Assembly: GCA_038135065.1 (NCBI GenBank)
Contig: JAYPWI010000002.1
Location: forward strand, 1 to 64,000
Length of the DNA: 64,000 bases
Origin: JAYPWI01 sp038135065
GTDB lineage: Bacteria; Actinomycetota; Acidimicrobiia; Acidimicrobiales; Poriferisodalaceae
Direction of reading: 5' to 3'
Position numbers and translations under genes: made by a program. The notes under the pieces were generated by a model, which ran no database searches, was not told where the DNA came from, and saw only the letters and a list, made by a program, of their open reading frames with translations. Positions 18,893 through 27,428 of the stretch are shown here, one piece after another (the stretch's first letter is position 1; each line of letters opens with the position of its first letter).

Positions 18893-19693
18893 TCAGCGGG
18901 TCTGGCTTCGCCCACGTGACTGGATGGCCGCGCGACGCTCTGCCACCCGGTCGGGAGTGAAGCCGCTCTCCCTCAGCCATGCCCGGCCCATGGAGGCCTC
19001 GACCTCCCAGGCGTCGTCGACCGACACAGCGCTCGTGCGGTCGTAGGTCCGGAGCATTTGACGCACGCCCGGCTGGTCGTTCCCGATGATGTCCTCGGCC
19101 AGCGCCCGGACGGTGGGCAGCAACTCCTCATGCTCCACCACACGGTTGACCAGGCCCCAGTCGCTCGCCGTTCGGGCGTCCAGATAGTTACCTGTGAGGC
19201 TCAATTCCCGGGCTCGGCGGACGCCGATGGCCCGGGGAAGAAGCACACTCAGTCCCCAGCCGGGCATGACCCCGACCCGGGCGTGGGTGTCGGCAAAGCG
19301 GGCTCGCTCGGAGGCGATCAACATGTCACAGCAGAGCGCAAGTTCGAACCCACCCGTGACTGCCACCCCGTTGATGGCTCCGATCAGCGGTTTGGTGTGC
19401 GGTGGGAACGGGCCTCGCGTCGGTGCCCCTGCCCCCATGTTGGTACCCGAGTCCCCCAACTCGCGTAGGTCGAGCCCTGCGCAGAAGGCAGGATCGGTAC
19501 CCGTCAGGATCATCACGTCGACGTCGTCGCTCGCCTCGAGGTGGCCGATGGCCTCGGGGAGCGCCCTGATCACCGCACTGCTCAGCGCGTTGCGGGCTTC
19601 GGGCCGGTTGAGGGTTACCGTCCCGATTCGGTCGGCGATCTCGGTGAGGACCGCGCCGTCCGCCCACTCGGTCGTCTGAATGCTCTCGCTCAT
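18893..19693 (-). CDS. Enoyl-CoA hydratase/isomerase family protein (crotonase)
   Basis: A 266-residue crotonase-fold protein. The oxyanion-hole segments are recognisable: NALSSAV/DPAFCAGLDL and AINGVAVTGGFELAL, with Glu117 matching the first catalytic Glu of enoyl-CoA hydratase. The second catalytic Glu (QPE motif in classical hydratases) is replaced: the segment reads ADTHARVGVMPGWG with His137. It therefore may not be a standard hydratase; an isomerase, hydrolase or a narrow-specificity hydratase is possible. GGGGAG about 7 bases upstream supports the start. It is divergent from an alpha/beta hydrolase. Confidence 0.85.
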   Translation of the reverse strand: MSESIQTTEWADGAVLTEIADRIGTVTLNRPEARNALSSAVIRALPEAIGHLEASDDVDVMILTGTDPAFCAGLDLRELGDSGTNMGAGAPTRGPFPPHTKPLIGAINGVAVTGGFELALCCDMLIASERARFADTHARVGVMPGWGLSVLLPRAIGVRRARELSLTGNYLDARTASDWGLVNRVVEHEELLPTVRALAEDIIGNDQPGVRQMLRTYDRTSAVSVDDAWEVEASMGRAWLRESGFTPDRVAERRAAIQSRGRSQTR

Positions 19694-19745
19694 GTCGTCG
19701 CTCCCCGGCGGACCCCGACGGTCGCCATCCCATATCCTGCCTCAG

Positions 19746-20327
19746 GTGGGCAGTTCGGCGGGTGCTCGAGCCATGTTGCTGACTCCTGGGGCAGGAGGAT
19801 CTGCTGATCACGGAACCCTGTGCGCCCTCGAGGCTCATCTGGCCCCATTGCCCGTGCTCCGCCATGACTTTGCGTACCGTCGTGCCGGACGACGCGGGGG
19901 GCCGCCTCGGGCCGATGCCCTGGTCGTGGAATTGATGACCGATCTTCCGAACCTCGCGCGCGAACTCGGGATCGAGGTGCCGGGAATGGTGATCGGCGGA
20001 CGTTCCATGGGCGGACGCGTCTGCAGCATGGCAGTGGCCCGAGGTCTCGAGGTCGCAGGCCTGGTGTTGCTGAGCTATCCGCTCCATCCTCCCGGTTCGC
20101 CCGACAAGCTGCGGGTGGATCATTTCCCCGACATCGGTGTGCCCTGTCTCTTCGTCTCGGCCGACAACGATCCGTTCGGTAGTCCGTCGGAGTTCGCTGA
20201 TCACCTGGGCTCCATTCCTGCTCCCGTGACATCGGTCCTGTTGGAGGGAGGTCGTCATGATCCGACCAACCGGACCCAGGTGCAGCAGATCCTGAGCGGA
20301 GTCGCTTCCTGGTTGCGTGCGTTGTGA
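19746..20327 (+). CDS. Alpha/beta hydrolase, KANL3/Tex30-like
   Basis: About 193 residues. The core reads LLTPGAGG near the start, then the nucleophile elbow GGRSMGGR (Ser in GxSxG), SADNDPFGS with a candidate catalytic Asp and GGRHDP with the His. The GGRSMGGR elbow and short length match the bacterial dienelactone-hydrolase-like proteins related to eukaryotic KANL3/Tex30. Substrate unknown. The start is uncertain: GTG 19746 or ATG 19773 fit; ATG 19680 would overlap the divergent crotonase start. Confidence 0.7.
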   Translation: MGSSAGARAMLLTPGAGGSADHGTLCALEAHLAPLPVLRHDFAYRRAGRRGGPPRADALVVELMTDLPNLARELGIEVPGMVIGGRSMGGRVCSMAVARGLEVAGLVLLSYPLHPPGSPDKLRVDHFPDIGVPCLFVSADNDPFGSPSEFADHLGSIPAPVTSVLLEGGRHDPTNRTQVQQILSGVASWLRAL

Positions 20328-20348
20328 CGGGGCCGTCGATCCCCGGTG

Positions 20349-21845
20349 TCAGGGGTCGGGAGCGGCGTCCTCGGGGTTGAGGTCCTCCAGTTCCCGGCCG
20401 GCTCCCTCAGTGAGGAAGAGCCACACGAGGGTCATTCCGGCGAGGGGTCCGAGCCACAGCAAGGCCATCACGGGCCCAAACGAACCCCACCGGACGCGCA
20501 GCCAACCGGCGAGCAGGATGCCCACCGAGCCGCCGACGACACCGAACACGCCAGCGATCGAGCCGGCCCGTGCCCTGACCGAGGTGGGGAACAGTTCACC
20601 CCTGATCACTCCGAGCGCCGGTAGAAGGCCGCTCGATACGACGGCGCCGACGAGGGCCAGCCACCACAGTGCCGCGCCTGTCGTGTTGTACACCGCGACG
20701 ATGGCCCCTAGCCCGACGCTGGCCGCGATTGCCGTCACGATCCTCCGGCCCTTGAGGTCGGCTGCTCTCCCTGCGAAGTACAGGCCGAGACCTCCGGGGG
20801 TTGCGGTGGCGAGCACGAACAAGCTGACTCTGGCCGCCGAGAATCCGTGCTCGTCCCTGAGGTACTCGTTGCGGAACCAGTCGATGGGGGACAGGAAGAG
20901 GGCCATCAGTCCGAAGATTCCCCCCAAGATCACGATGCGCCCGAGATAGGGATTGGCTTCCAGCAGCGTTCCGAGCATGCGGANNNNNNNNNNNNNNNNN
21001 NNNNNNNNNNNNNNNNNNNNNNNNNNNNNNNNNNNNNNNNNNNNNNNNNNNNNNNCGCCAGCACCAAGCGCAGCGCTCATGGCGAGGACCGACACCGCCC
21101 ATGCTCGTGACCCGCGGGGCATCTCCTCGATGGCGAGAACGGTGACCATCGCCCCCAGGGTTGCGTTGGCCGTGCGGGTGACGAGCAGGGCGCCGGCGAA
21201 GACGACGATGTTCGGGGCGATCGCTGCGATCAGCGATCCGGAGATCCCCAGTACCATGGCGGCGCCCAGGACCCGCCGCCTGCCCCGGCGATCGGCGACC
21301 ACGGAGGCTGCGACCGCGACCACGGTGCCCAGGCGCACGATGGCACCGAGTACTCCCTGGCTGAGTTGGTCGACACCAAACTCGTCCGCTGCATAGGTGT
21401 GCAGCTCTGCCGGTGCATTGGCCAGGAATCCGCTGAGCAGCACGGCGAACGCCAGGGTGCCCATCAGAGCGGATGCGCGTGGGTCGAGCCGTTGAGGGGG
21501 CGCCCACAGGGGTTGACGTCCGTCTCCTGGTCGGTGCCGTCGCAGCGCCCATCGGACAGGAAGGGCCAGGAGCCAGCCGAAGTAGGGGACGGCCACCCGG
21601 TACCGGATGGTCTCCTGGACCTCGTACTCGGCCGCCTTCTCGCGTACGACGAGGTCTCGCCGGTAGGTCGAGAACGGGCCATCCCGGCATTCGAACGCAT
21701 CGTGCCCGGCCCGCCGTTCGGCTACGACATCGTCGCGGGGGGACCGCAGCTGGGCCAGGTCGTCGCTGCCGACGAGATACTGCCGGACGATACGCCGGGG
21801 ACGCCGGGTCGGTGTCGACGTGCTCTGCGTCACTCCGGGGAACAT
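20349..21845 (-). CDS. MFS transporter, interrupted by an assembly gap
   Basis: About 498 codons including a 72-N gap in mid-protein. Major facilitator signatures are visible: the loop 2-3 motif VVADRRGRRRVLGAAMVLG and its repeat in the second half, AGRAADLKGRRIVTAIAASVG; also GELFPTSVRARAGSIAGVFG in the late helices. About 95 residues precede helix 1, including a hydrophobic patch near VAVPYFGWLLALPV. The frame is kept across the gap. Substrate unknown; sugar or aromatic acid import and drug export are all possible. The start ATG 21845 is only 9 bases from the divergent murA start. Confidence 0.8.
   Translation of the reverse strand: MFPGVTQSTSTPTRRPRRIVRQYLVGSDDLAQLRSPRDDVVAERRAGHDAFECRDGPFSTYRRDLVVREKAAEYEVQETIRYRVAVPYFGWLLALPVRWALRRHRPGDGRQPLWAPPQRLDPRASALMGTLAFAVLLSGFLANAPAELHTYAADEFGVDQLSQGVLGAIVRLGTVVAVAASVVADRRGRRRVLGAAMVLGISGSLIAAIAPNIVVFAGALLVTRTANATLGAMVTVLAIEEMPRGSRAWAVSVLAMSAALGAGXXXXXXXXXXXXXXXXXXXXXXXXXRMLGTLLEANPYLGRIVILGGIFGLMALFLSPIDWFRNEYLRDEHGFSAARVSLFVLATATPGGLGLYFAGRAADLKGRRIVTAIAASVGLGAIVAVYNTTGAALWWLALVGAVVSSGLLPALGVIRGELFPTSVRARAGSIAGVFGVVGGSVGILLAGWLRVRWGSFGPVMALLWLGPLAGMTLVWLFLTEGAGRELEDLNPEDAAPDP
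20984..21055. other. Assembly gap (72 N) in the MFS transporter
   Basis: The length is not a default value and keeps the frame, so it was probably estimated from read pairs. It corresponds to about 24 residues around the middle helices. Confidence 0.95.
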
Positions 21846-21854
21846 ACTGGAGCG

Positions 21855-23102
21855 GTGGAGCGCTTCGTCGTACACGAGAGTGGACCATTGGCCGGCGAGG
21901 TCGCGATCGGGGGTGCCAAGAACAGCGTTCTGAAGCTCATGGCTGCGGCCCTGTTGGCCGAGGGCCGCTTCGTGCTCCACAACGTTCCCGACATCGTCGA
22001 CGTCGCCATCATGAGTGATCTTCTCGGTGCGATGGGTGTCGGCGTGCGACGCGACGGTGAGCGCCTCGAACTCGACGTTCCCTCCGAGGTTCGGCCCGAA
22101 GCCCCCTACGAACTCGTAGAACGCATGAGGGCCTCGATCGTGGTCCTGGGACCCCTGCTGGCCCGCCATGGTCGGGCCCGAGTGGCCCTCCCCGGCGGCG
22201 ACGACTTCGGCCCCCGGCCAATCGACATGCATCTGACGGGGCTCGAAATGCTGGGTGCGACCTTCGACCACGAGCACGGCAACATCGAGGCTCGGGCCGA
22301 CACCCTGCGGGGGGCAGAGGTGCTCCTCGAGTTCCCCTCGGTGGGGGCAACTGAGAACCTGATGATGGCCGGGGTGCTGGCCCAGGGAACGACGGTGATC
22401 GAGAACGCCGCGCGGGAGCCCGAGATCGCAGACCTGGCTGCCTTTCTGAACCGCATGGGGGCGCAGGTCCTGGGTGCCGGGAGCTCGCGGATCGAGATCC
22501 GGGGGGTGGAGGAGTTGACCCCGGTCGAGCACACGGTGATCCCCGACCGGATCGAGGCAGCTACCTATCTGGCCGCCCTCGCCGTCTGCGGTGGTGAGCT
22601 CTCGATCAAGGGAGCGAACCTCGATCACATGGCGATGCTTGCCAACAAGTTCGGCGACATGGGGATGCGAATCTCAGGTGAACCAGGGGGTCTGTGGGCC
22701 GCAGTGTCCGGTCGGCTGACGGCGGTCGACGTCGCCACCCTTCCGTACCCGGGGTTGGCCACCGACTACAAGCCCTTCCTGGTCGTCGCCTTGGCCTGCG
22801 CTGATGGCGTCGGACTGGTCACCGAGAACATCTTCACCGGCCGTTTCCGGTACATCGACGAGCTCCGTCGGATGGGAGCGGACATCAGAACCGACGGTCA
22901 TCACGCCGTGGTGAGGGGGAGAGCGAGGCTCTCGGGGGCACCGGTCAAGGCCCACGACATCCGGGCGGGGGCTGCGCTGGTGGTCGCTGGGTTGGCTGCG
23001 GAAGGCGTGACAGAGGTGGGTGGTGCCCACCACATCGATCGGGGATACGCCGATCTGGCCGGTAAGCTCGCCGGACTCGGTGCCAAGGTGAGCCGTGCCT
23101 GA
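21855..23102 (+). CDS. murA: UDP-N-acetylglucosamine 1-carboxyvinyltransferase
   Basis: A 415-residue enzyme of the first committed step of peptidoglycan synthesis, moving enolpyruvate from PEP to UDP-GlcNAc in the cytoplasm. GGAKNSVLKLMAAALL holds the conserved Lys22-Asn23. The catalytic loop reads LPGGDDFGPRPIDMHL, so the Cys that fosfomycin alkylates is Asp116, as in mycobacterial MurA. The late PYPGLATDYKP and HHAVVRG segments are normal. GTG start; GGAG is close upstream. It is divergent from the MFS gene. Confidence 0.95.
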   Translation: MERFVVHESGPLAGEVAIGGAKNSVLKLMAAALLAEGRFVLHNVPDIVDVAIMSDLLGAMGVGVRRDGERLELDVPSEVRPEAPYELVERMRASIVVLGPLLARHGRARVALPGGDDFGPRPIDMHLTGLEMLGATFDHEHGNIEARADTLRGAEVLLEFPSVGATENLMMAGVLAQGTTVIENAAREPEIADLAAFLNRMGAQVLGAGSSRIEIRGVEELTPVEHTVIPDRIEAATYLAALAVCGGELSIKGANLDHMAMLANKFGDMGMRISGEPGGLWAAVSGRLTAVDVATLPYPGLATDYKPFLVVALACADGVGLVTENIFTGRFRYIDELRRMGADIRTDGHHAVVRGRARLSGAPVKAHDIRAGAALVVAGLAAEGVTEVGGAHHIDRGYADLAGKLAGLGAKVSRA

Positions 23103-23122
23103 CCCCTCGATGCCCTGACCAG

Positions 23123-24091
23123 ATGACGTCCCTGACACGCGAACCCGACGGTCTGCTCTCCCTCGCCCGGGAGGGACACCGTCTTGCCCTTGCCCGCGTC
23201 ATGTCGATGGTCGAACGTGGTGGACCAGAGGCCCGCACCCTGGGAGCGATGACCTTCGCCGACACGGGTCAGGCGCACACGATCGGGATCACGGGTGCGC
23301 CCGGGGCGGGGAAATCGACGCTCAGTTCGGCGCTCATGTCGGTGGTTCGAGACACCGGAGAACGACTTGCCCTGCTCGCCGTCGATCCGTCGTCGCCTTT
23401 CAGCGGCGGTGCCATCCTCGGCGATCGGGTACGGATGCAGGACCATGTCACCGACGCAGATGTGTACATTCGCTCGATGGCAACCCGGGGCCACCTCGGG
23501 GGACTGAGTCTGGCAACCCCCCAAGCAGTCCGGGTGCTCGACGCTCTTGGGTGGCCGTGGATCTTCATCGAGACGGTCGGTGTCGGCCAAGTGGAAGTCG
23601 ACATCGCCGGGGCCGCCGACACCAGGGTCGTGGTGGTCAACCCGGGGTGGGGTGATGCCGTCCAGGCCAACAAGGCCGGATTGATGGAGATCGCCGACAT
23701 CTTCGTCATCAACAAGGCTGATCGATCCGGGGCAGATGACACTCGGAGAGACATCCAGCAGATGTTGGAGCTGTCGGTACTGGGTAGCTGGGAGCCCCCG
23801 ATCGTCCAGACGGTCGGAACCACCGGAGAGGGAGTGGAGGAGCTATGGCATCAGATCGGTGTCCATCGACGCCACCTCATCGACACTGGCGAGCTCGACG
23901 TTCGGCGCCGAGAGCGATCTGAGGCTGAGTTCGAGGACATCCTCCACCATCGGATCCTCGAGCAGGTGGCCGACCTGACGGGCACGGCAGACGCCGAACT
24001 CGTGCGGCAGCGCCTCCTGGAGCGTGACCTCGATCCCTATGGGGCCGTGGACGCGCTCCTGGACATGGTGACGGGCGCCTCCGCCGACTGA
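23123..24091 (+). CDS. meaB: Methylmalonyl-CoA mutase-associated GTPase MeaB/ArgK family
   Basis: A 322-residue G3E-type GTPase that guards and loads the B12-dependent methylmalonyl-CoA mutase. The P-loop is GAPGAGKST; VDPSSPFSGGAILGDRVRM, the switch segment IFIETVGVGQVEVDI and the guanine-specificity NKAD are all present. It lies 20 bases after murA. No mutase gene is in the window; a client mutase elsewhere in the genome is expected. Confidence 0.92.
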   Translation: MTSLTREPDGLLSLAREGHRLALARVMSMVERGGPEARTLGAMTFADTGQAHTIGITGAPGAGKSTLSSALMSVVRDTGERLALLAVDPSSPFSGGAILGDRVRMQDHVTDADVYIRSMATRGHLGGLSLATPQAVRVLDALGWPWIFIETVGVGQVEVDIAGAADTRVVVVNPGWGDAVQANKAGLMEIADIFVINKADRSGADDTRRDIQQMLELSVLGSWEPPIVQTVGTTGEGVEELWHQIGVHRRHLIDTGELDVRRRERSEAEFEDILHHRILEQVADLTGTADAELVRQRLLERDLDPYGAVDALLDMVTGASAD

Positions 24092-24094
24092 GCT

Positions 24095-25243
24095 TCAGTC
24101 GAGCTCGCCGCGGGCAAGGGCGAACGCTCGCTCTCGCTCGAGCGCCGTGAGATGTGGATCGAGCATGCGTAGCTCGGCCGCCGGTCGAAGGTTCGCCAAC
24201 AATTCGGTTTCGCCGAACGCCTTCGCGAACGACACAGCGAATCGTCGCCGCCATGCGCCGATGACGGCGCGAGCCACAGGGCCGGCTCCTGGCTCGGCCG
24301 TGCGAAGAATGACGTAGGTCAGCGCTGCGTCGAAGCCTGGATTACCCGCTGCTGCATGTGACCAGTCGAACACCATGGGCCCAGTGGGGGTGAGTTTGAC
24401 GTTGTCGGGATGCAGGTCCAGGTGCACGACCGAGGTGCCTTCGCTCACCCTGGTCCACTCGTTCGGGGCGTGAATGCGGCCTAGGTCGCGGTGCAGCCGG
24501 GCCAGGGTGACAGCGTGGCGACGCAGACGCCAGGGCCGAGCCGTCAGATCTTCGAGCATGGTCGGCCCCTCCAGCCGCTGCATGACCAGGGAGCCGTCGC
24601 CCCGTTGCTCGATCAGGGCGGGTGCCGGAAATCCCCCGTTTCGGACCAGTTGCATGGCAGTTGCCTCGTGGTCGAGGTCGTGACCGGCTGCGGGAATACG
24701 GATCACCTGGTCGGGGCCGAGATCCCGAACCTCGGACCCCCGGCCGATGCCGATCAAGCGCCCCGGAGCGGTGGGTGCGGTGTCCGTTGTCGCCCGGATC
24801 CGTTCGAGGATGCGTGCTCGGAGCCCCTGGAGGTTTCGTTTCCACACCCAGGTGAGCACGGGCCGAGCCACTCCTTCGGCGAGGCGCCCACCTAGGAACC
24901 ACGGCAGCTTCAGTTCTTCCCGCCATTGGAACGTGGTCTCGCTGCCCATGGGTTGACCCGAGGGGGAGAGGCTGAACGTTCCCTCACCTGTCACCAGACC
25001 CTCGTGACGCACCCCGATGAGTTGGCCCGGCTCCCAGCGGGTTACCTCCATCCGATCGAGGGTGCGCAGTGGTCCGACCACGGTGCGACAGGTGAAGGTG
25101 GTGCCGATTCCCTCGGACCGGGTCGAGGTGATCTCGATCGTGGCAGCATCGCGCATCCACTCAGTGTGGGAACTGATGTCGCGGACGTAGTCCCACACGT
25201 TGCCTGGGGGCGCCGGGAGTTCGATGGTCACGGTGATCTTCAT
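24095..25243 (-). CDS. Fusion of SRPBCC (START-like) domain and aminoglycoside-phosphotransferase-like kinase
   Basis: A 382-residue two-domain protein. Residues 1-145 look like an SRPBCC/polyketide-cyclase domain: the opening MKITVTIELPAPPGNVWDYV and the internal FTCRTVVGPLRTLDRMEV pattern. Residues about 175-382 look like an APH/choline-kinase phosphotransferase: RLEGP, then VVHLDLHPDNVKL with catalytic Asp and Asn, and VFDWSHAAAGNP as the metal-binding DW segment. SRPBCC domains bind hydrophobic ligands; APH-type kinases phosphorylate small hydroxyl compounds. A ligand-presenting kinase is a reasonable inference, but the substrate is unknown. The start lies after the methyltransferase stop with 4 bases between, indicating one operon. 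Confidence 0.75.
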   Translation of the reverse strand: MKITVTIELPAPPGNVWDYVRDISSHTEWMRDAATIEITSTRSEGIGTTFTCRTVVGPLRTLDRMEVTRWEPGQLIGVRHEGLVTGEGTFSLSPSGQPMGSETTFQWREELKLPWFLGGRLAEGVARPVLTWVWKRNLQGLRARILERIRATTDTAPTAPGRLIGIGRGSEVRDLGPDQVIRIPAAGHDLDHEATAMQLVRNGGFPAPALIEQRGDGSLVMQRLEGPTMLEDLTARPWRLRRHAVTLARLHRDLGRIHAPNEWTRVSEGTSVVHLDLHPDNVKLTPTGPMVFDWSHAAAGNPGFDAALTYVILRTAEPGAGPVARAVIGAWRRRFAVSFAKAFGETELLANLRPAAELRMLDPHLTALERERAFALARGELD

Positions 25244-25247
25244 GGGC

Positions 25248-25970
25248 TCATCGGGGAGCGTAGACCGAGACATGACGCTGGCTCTCGTGGTCGAACAGGG
25301 TTCCCGCCCAGTCAGACCAGCGGGCGACCAAGCCAAGGCCGACTGATACAGCGAGTTCGTCGAGCTGCAGAGGGGTGAGATAGCGGATCTGCCAGGGGCG
25401 AAGACGGACGCCGTCTTCGCCGAGTTGCACCTGCTGGCCGAGGACAACTTGGCTGACCGGGTCGTTCCTCGTCACGTTCAGCACGATGCCGTCTGCCGTC
25501 GTTCGAGCGTCTACCCCGCGTTCGGGGGTGAAGCGATCGGGTACGAATGCTTCGATGACGAGGTACCCGCCCGAAGCCAGGCAGCGGCGCACCTCGGTCA
25601 GGCACGCGAGTTGGTCGCGTGCGCTGGTCATGTTGAAGAAGGTGTTGTACGCCACGAAGACCACTTGGAACGGGCCGTCCGGCAGAGGACCGGCCATGGT
25701 GCCCAGGTGCTGCTCTACGGCGCCACCGGGGTCGCGTCGGGCGAGTTGGCTGAGCATGGCAGGACTCGCATCGACCCCGACGACTCGGCACCCGGCCTGG
25801 GCAAGGGGAACGGCGATGCGGCCGGTTCCCACTCCGAGCTCCAGGACCATGCCCCCCAGGCTCAGGCCATAGATAGTTTCGACGCAGTCCGAGAGGCCGT
25901 CCATGTCGCCGTACCAGTCGTCGTAGACATCGGCGAAGGACTCCCCGTACGTGTCCGGCCCGTACCCCAC
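25248..25970 (-). CDS. Class I SAM-dependent methyltransferase
   Basis: A 240-residue protein. Motif I is VLELGVGTGRIAVPLA, followed by VVGVDASPAML (acidic motif II) and FQVVFVAYNTFFNM (motif IV); LASGGYLVIEAF is motif VI. The N-terminus (YGESFADVYDDWYGD) is typical of small-molecule methyltransferases of the Methyltransf_25 type. The substrate is unknown. GTG 25970 is the most plausible start. It forms an operon with the downstream SRPBCC-kinase fusion and is divergent from the MoxR block. Confidence 0.8.
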   Translation of the reverse strand: MGYGPDTYGESFADVYDDWYGDMDGLSDCVETIYGLSLGGMVLELGVGTGRIAVPLAQAGCRVVGVDASPAMLSQLARRDPGGAVEQHLGTMAGPLPDGPFQVVFVAYNTFFNMTSARDQLACLTEVRRCLASGGYLVIEAFVPDRFTPERGVDARTTADGIVLNVTRNDPVSQVVLGQQVQLGEDGVRLRPWQIRYLTPLQLDELAVSVGLGLVARWSDWAGTLFDHESQRHVSVYAPR

Positions 25971-26012
25971 GTCGTCATGGTGCCATGTTCGGGGCGAGCG
26001 CCCCACCCTGAC

Positions 26013-26018
26013 TAGCCT
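26013..26018 (+). promoter_or_regulatory. Probable leaderless -10 box for the MoxR block
   Basis: TAGCCT, 7 bases before GTG 26026. The longer string TAGCCTGAC recurs before the cysteine desulfurase gene (32642). Confidence 0.5.
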
Positions 26019-26025
26019 GACCACG

Positions 26026-26838
26026 GTGGTGCACGACGGGTCCGAGCAGACGGGTCTTCGGCTCAGGACCATTCCGGGCGTTCTCGACAACGGCTTCGAT
26101 GTCCCGAAGTCTCGGCCCGACATCGCTCTTCCCGTCGTCGTGGTGTTGGTGCTCCCGCTCGCCGCCGCGCGACTGGCGTCGCGGATGTGGATGACGGGTT
26201 CCGCTACGGAGGGCAGTGTGCTCGAGTTCGGCTCAGAGCAGCCGAATCTGGTCGAAGCTGCCGTGGTGGATGCCATGCTCTCCTCGTTCTCGGCAACCCT
26301 CGTCGCTGCCGCCCTGACCCCCCTGCTCCTCGGGTGCCTGCCCGCCGGTCGCGGCGCCACGTGGCTGCTTCGCCGGCTGCTCCGGCGCAGTCCTGCCCTC
26401 GTCGCAGGATGGATTCTGGTCAAGGCGATGCAGGCCATCGGGTTGATCTTCTTCGTAGTGGGTTCGGTAGCCGTCATGGTCTTCACGAGCCTGGTTGCTC
26501 CATCGATCGGCGATCGCACGGTCAACCCGATCAGAGCGATCGGCCGATCCTTTCGACTCGTCGGCAAGAATTTCGGGCGAGCGGTTGCCGTCATCGTGCT
26601 CATGGTCATCGTCGATGGGGGCCTTCGATTTGCTCTTCTCGTCGTACCCATGTCTGTCGTGTCCCTGACAGGGTGGTGGCCAGGACCCGCAGTCCTCGCA
26701 GCGGCGCAGGTGCTGGTCGACCTCGTATCGGCTGGTTTCGTGGGCATCGCCACGGCGAGCCTGTACGTCGACTTGTCGATGCGATCTGAGCAGCGCGATC
26801 TCGAGGAGCGCTTCCGACGGGTGGGGTTGGAGTGGTGA
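26026..26838 (+). CDS. Multi-pass membrane protein at the head of the MoxR block
   Basis: A 270-residue protein with about six membrane segments (roughly 30-45, 80-105, 125-150, 190-215, 222-245). The region RAIGRSFRLVGKNFGRAV followed by paired helices resembles the membrane domain seen in glycerophosphodiesterase-type and related actinobacterial proteins. In mycobacteria an uncharacterised membrane protein occupies the same place beside moxR/DUF58 genes. Function unknown. GTG 26026 (or 26029) is supported by a -10 box. Its stop overlaps the next start (GTGA, 26835-26838). Confidence 0.6.
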   Translation: MVHDGSEQTGLRLRTIPGVLDNGFDVPKSRPDIALPVVVVLVLPLAAARLASRMWMTGSATEGSVLEFGSEQPNLVEAAVVDAMLSSFSATLVAAALTPLLLGCLPAGRGATWLLRRLLRRSPALVAGWILVKAMQAIGLIFFVVGSVAVMVFTSLVAPSIGDRTVNPIRAIGRSFRLVGKNFGRAVAVIVLMVIVDGGLRFALLVVPMSVVSLTGWWPGPAVLAAAQVLVDLVSAGFVGIATASLYVDLSMRSEQRDLEERFRRVGLEW

Positions 26839-27428
26839 CCGAGGCCGATCGTTTGAGAGAAGCAGCGGGGGAGATCCTTGCGGGCAGCCAGTTCCAGCCG
26901 CCTGGGAACTCGTTCTTCGGCCGCGTGGGGGACTGGATCTCCGACCGGATTTCCGATCTGTCGGCGCCGCTGGCTGGGAACAACTGGTTCAGCGTCCTGT
27001 CGATGCTGGTAGCGATCGGCGCGATCGCCTGGGTGTTGCGGCGAGCCACTCGGCATCGGCGGGCCGGCCGAGCACAGGCGGCACCGACTGCCGGGCGGAT
27101 GGTGCGTGGCCCGTCGGCTGCCGAGCGCTGGCGTCAGTTGGCCGATGAGGCTCGGGCGGATGGAAGGTGGGACGAGGCACTGCGGTGTGAACACCGCTAC
27201 GTGGTGGCCCGTCTGGACGATCGAGCCCTCCTGGTGGAACGGGACCACCGCACGGCAGGAGAGTTGCTGGCCGATGTCCAGGTACACCGAGACGTGCACG
27301 CCGGGCTCGGTGACATCACCAGCGCATTCGAGACGGCCTGGTACGGAGGGGAGTCCGTCGACCCGGCGAGGGTCGAGTCGGTTCGTCACGTGGGCGACAC
27401 CGTGATCGAGGCCGGAGGCGAGGTATGA
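26835..27428 (+). CDS. DUF4129-domain membrane protein
   Basis: A 197-residue protein with one membrane helix (about 50-68) and a C-terminal DUF4129 domain: AAERWRQLADEARADGRWDEALRCEHR, then ERDHRTAGELLADV and FETAWYGGE. DUF4129 proteins are regular partners of MoxR ATPases and DUF58 proteins. The N-terminal segment (EAAGEILAGSQFQ) is also usual for the family. Four-base overlaps with both neighbours show translational coupling. Confidence 0.8.
   Translation: MTEADRLREAAGEILAGSQFQPPGNSFFGRVGDWISDRISDLSAPLAGNNWFSVLSMLVAIGAIAWVLRRATRHRRAGRAQAAPTAGRMVRGPSAAERWRQLADEARADGRWDEALRCEHRYVVARLDDRALLVERDHRTAGELLADVQVHRDVHAGLGDITSAFETAWYGGESVDPARVESVRHVGDTVIEAGGEV

Noticed and set aside
21846..22628. 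Upstream extension of the MFS transporter frame
   Set aside because: It would run through murA on the opposite strand; the extended part lacks membrane-protein composition and any motif.
25971..27389. Upstream extension of the methyltransferase frame
   Set aside because: It overlaps the well-supported genes of the MoxR block; the methyltransferase fold starts right after GTG 25970.
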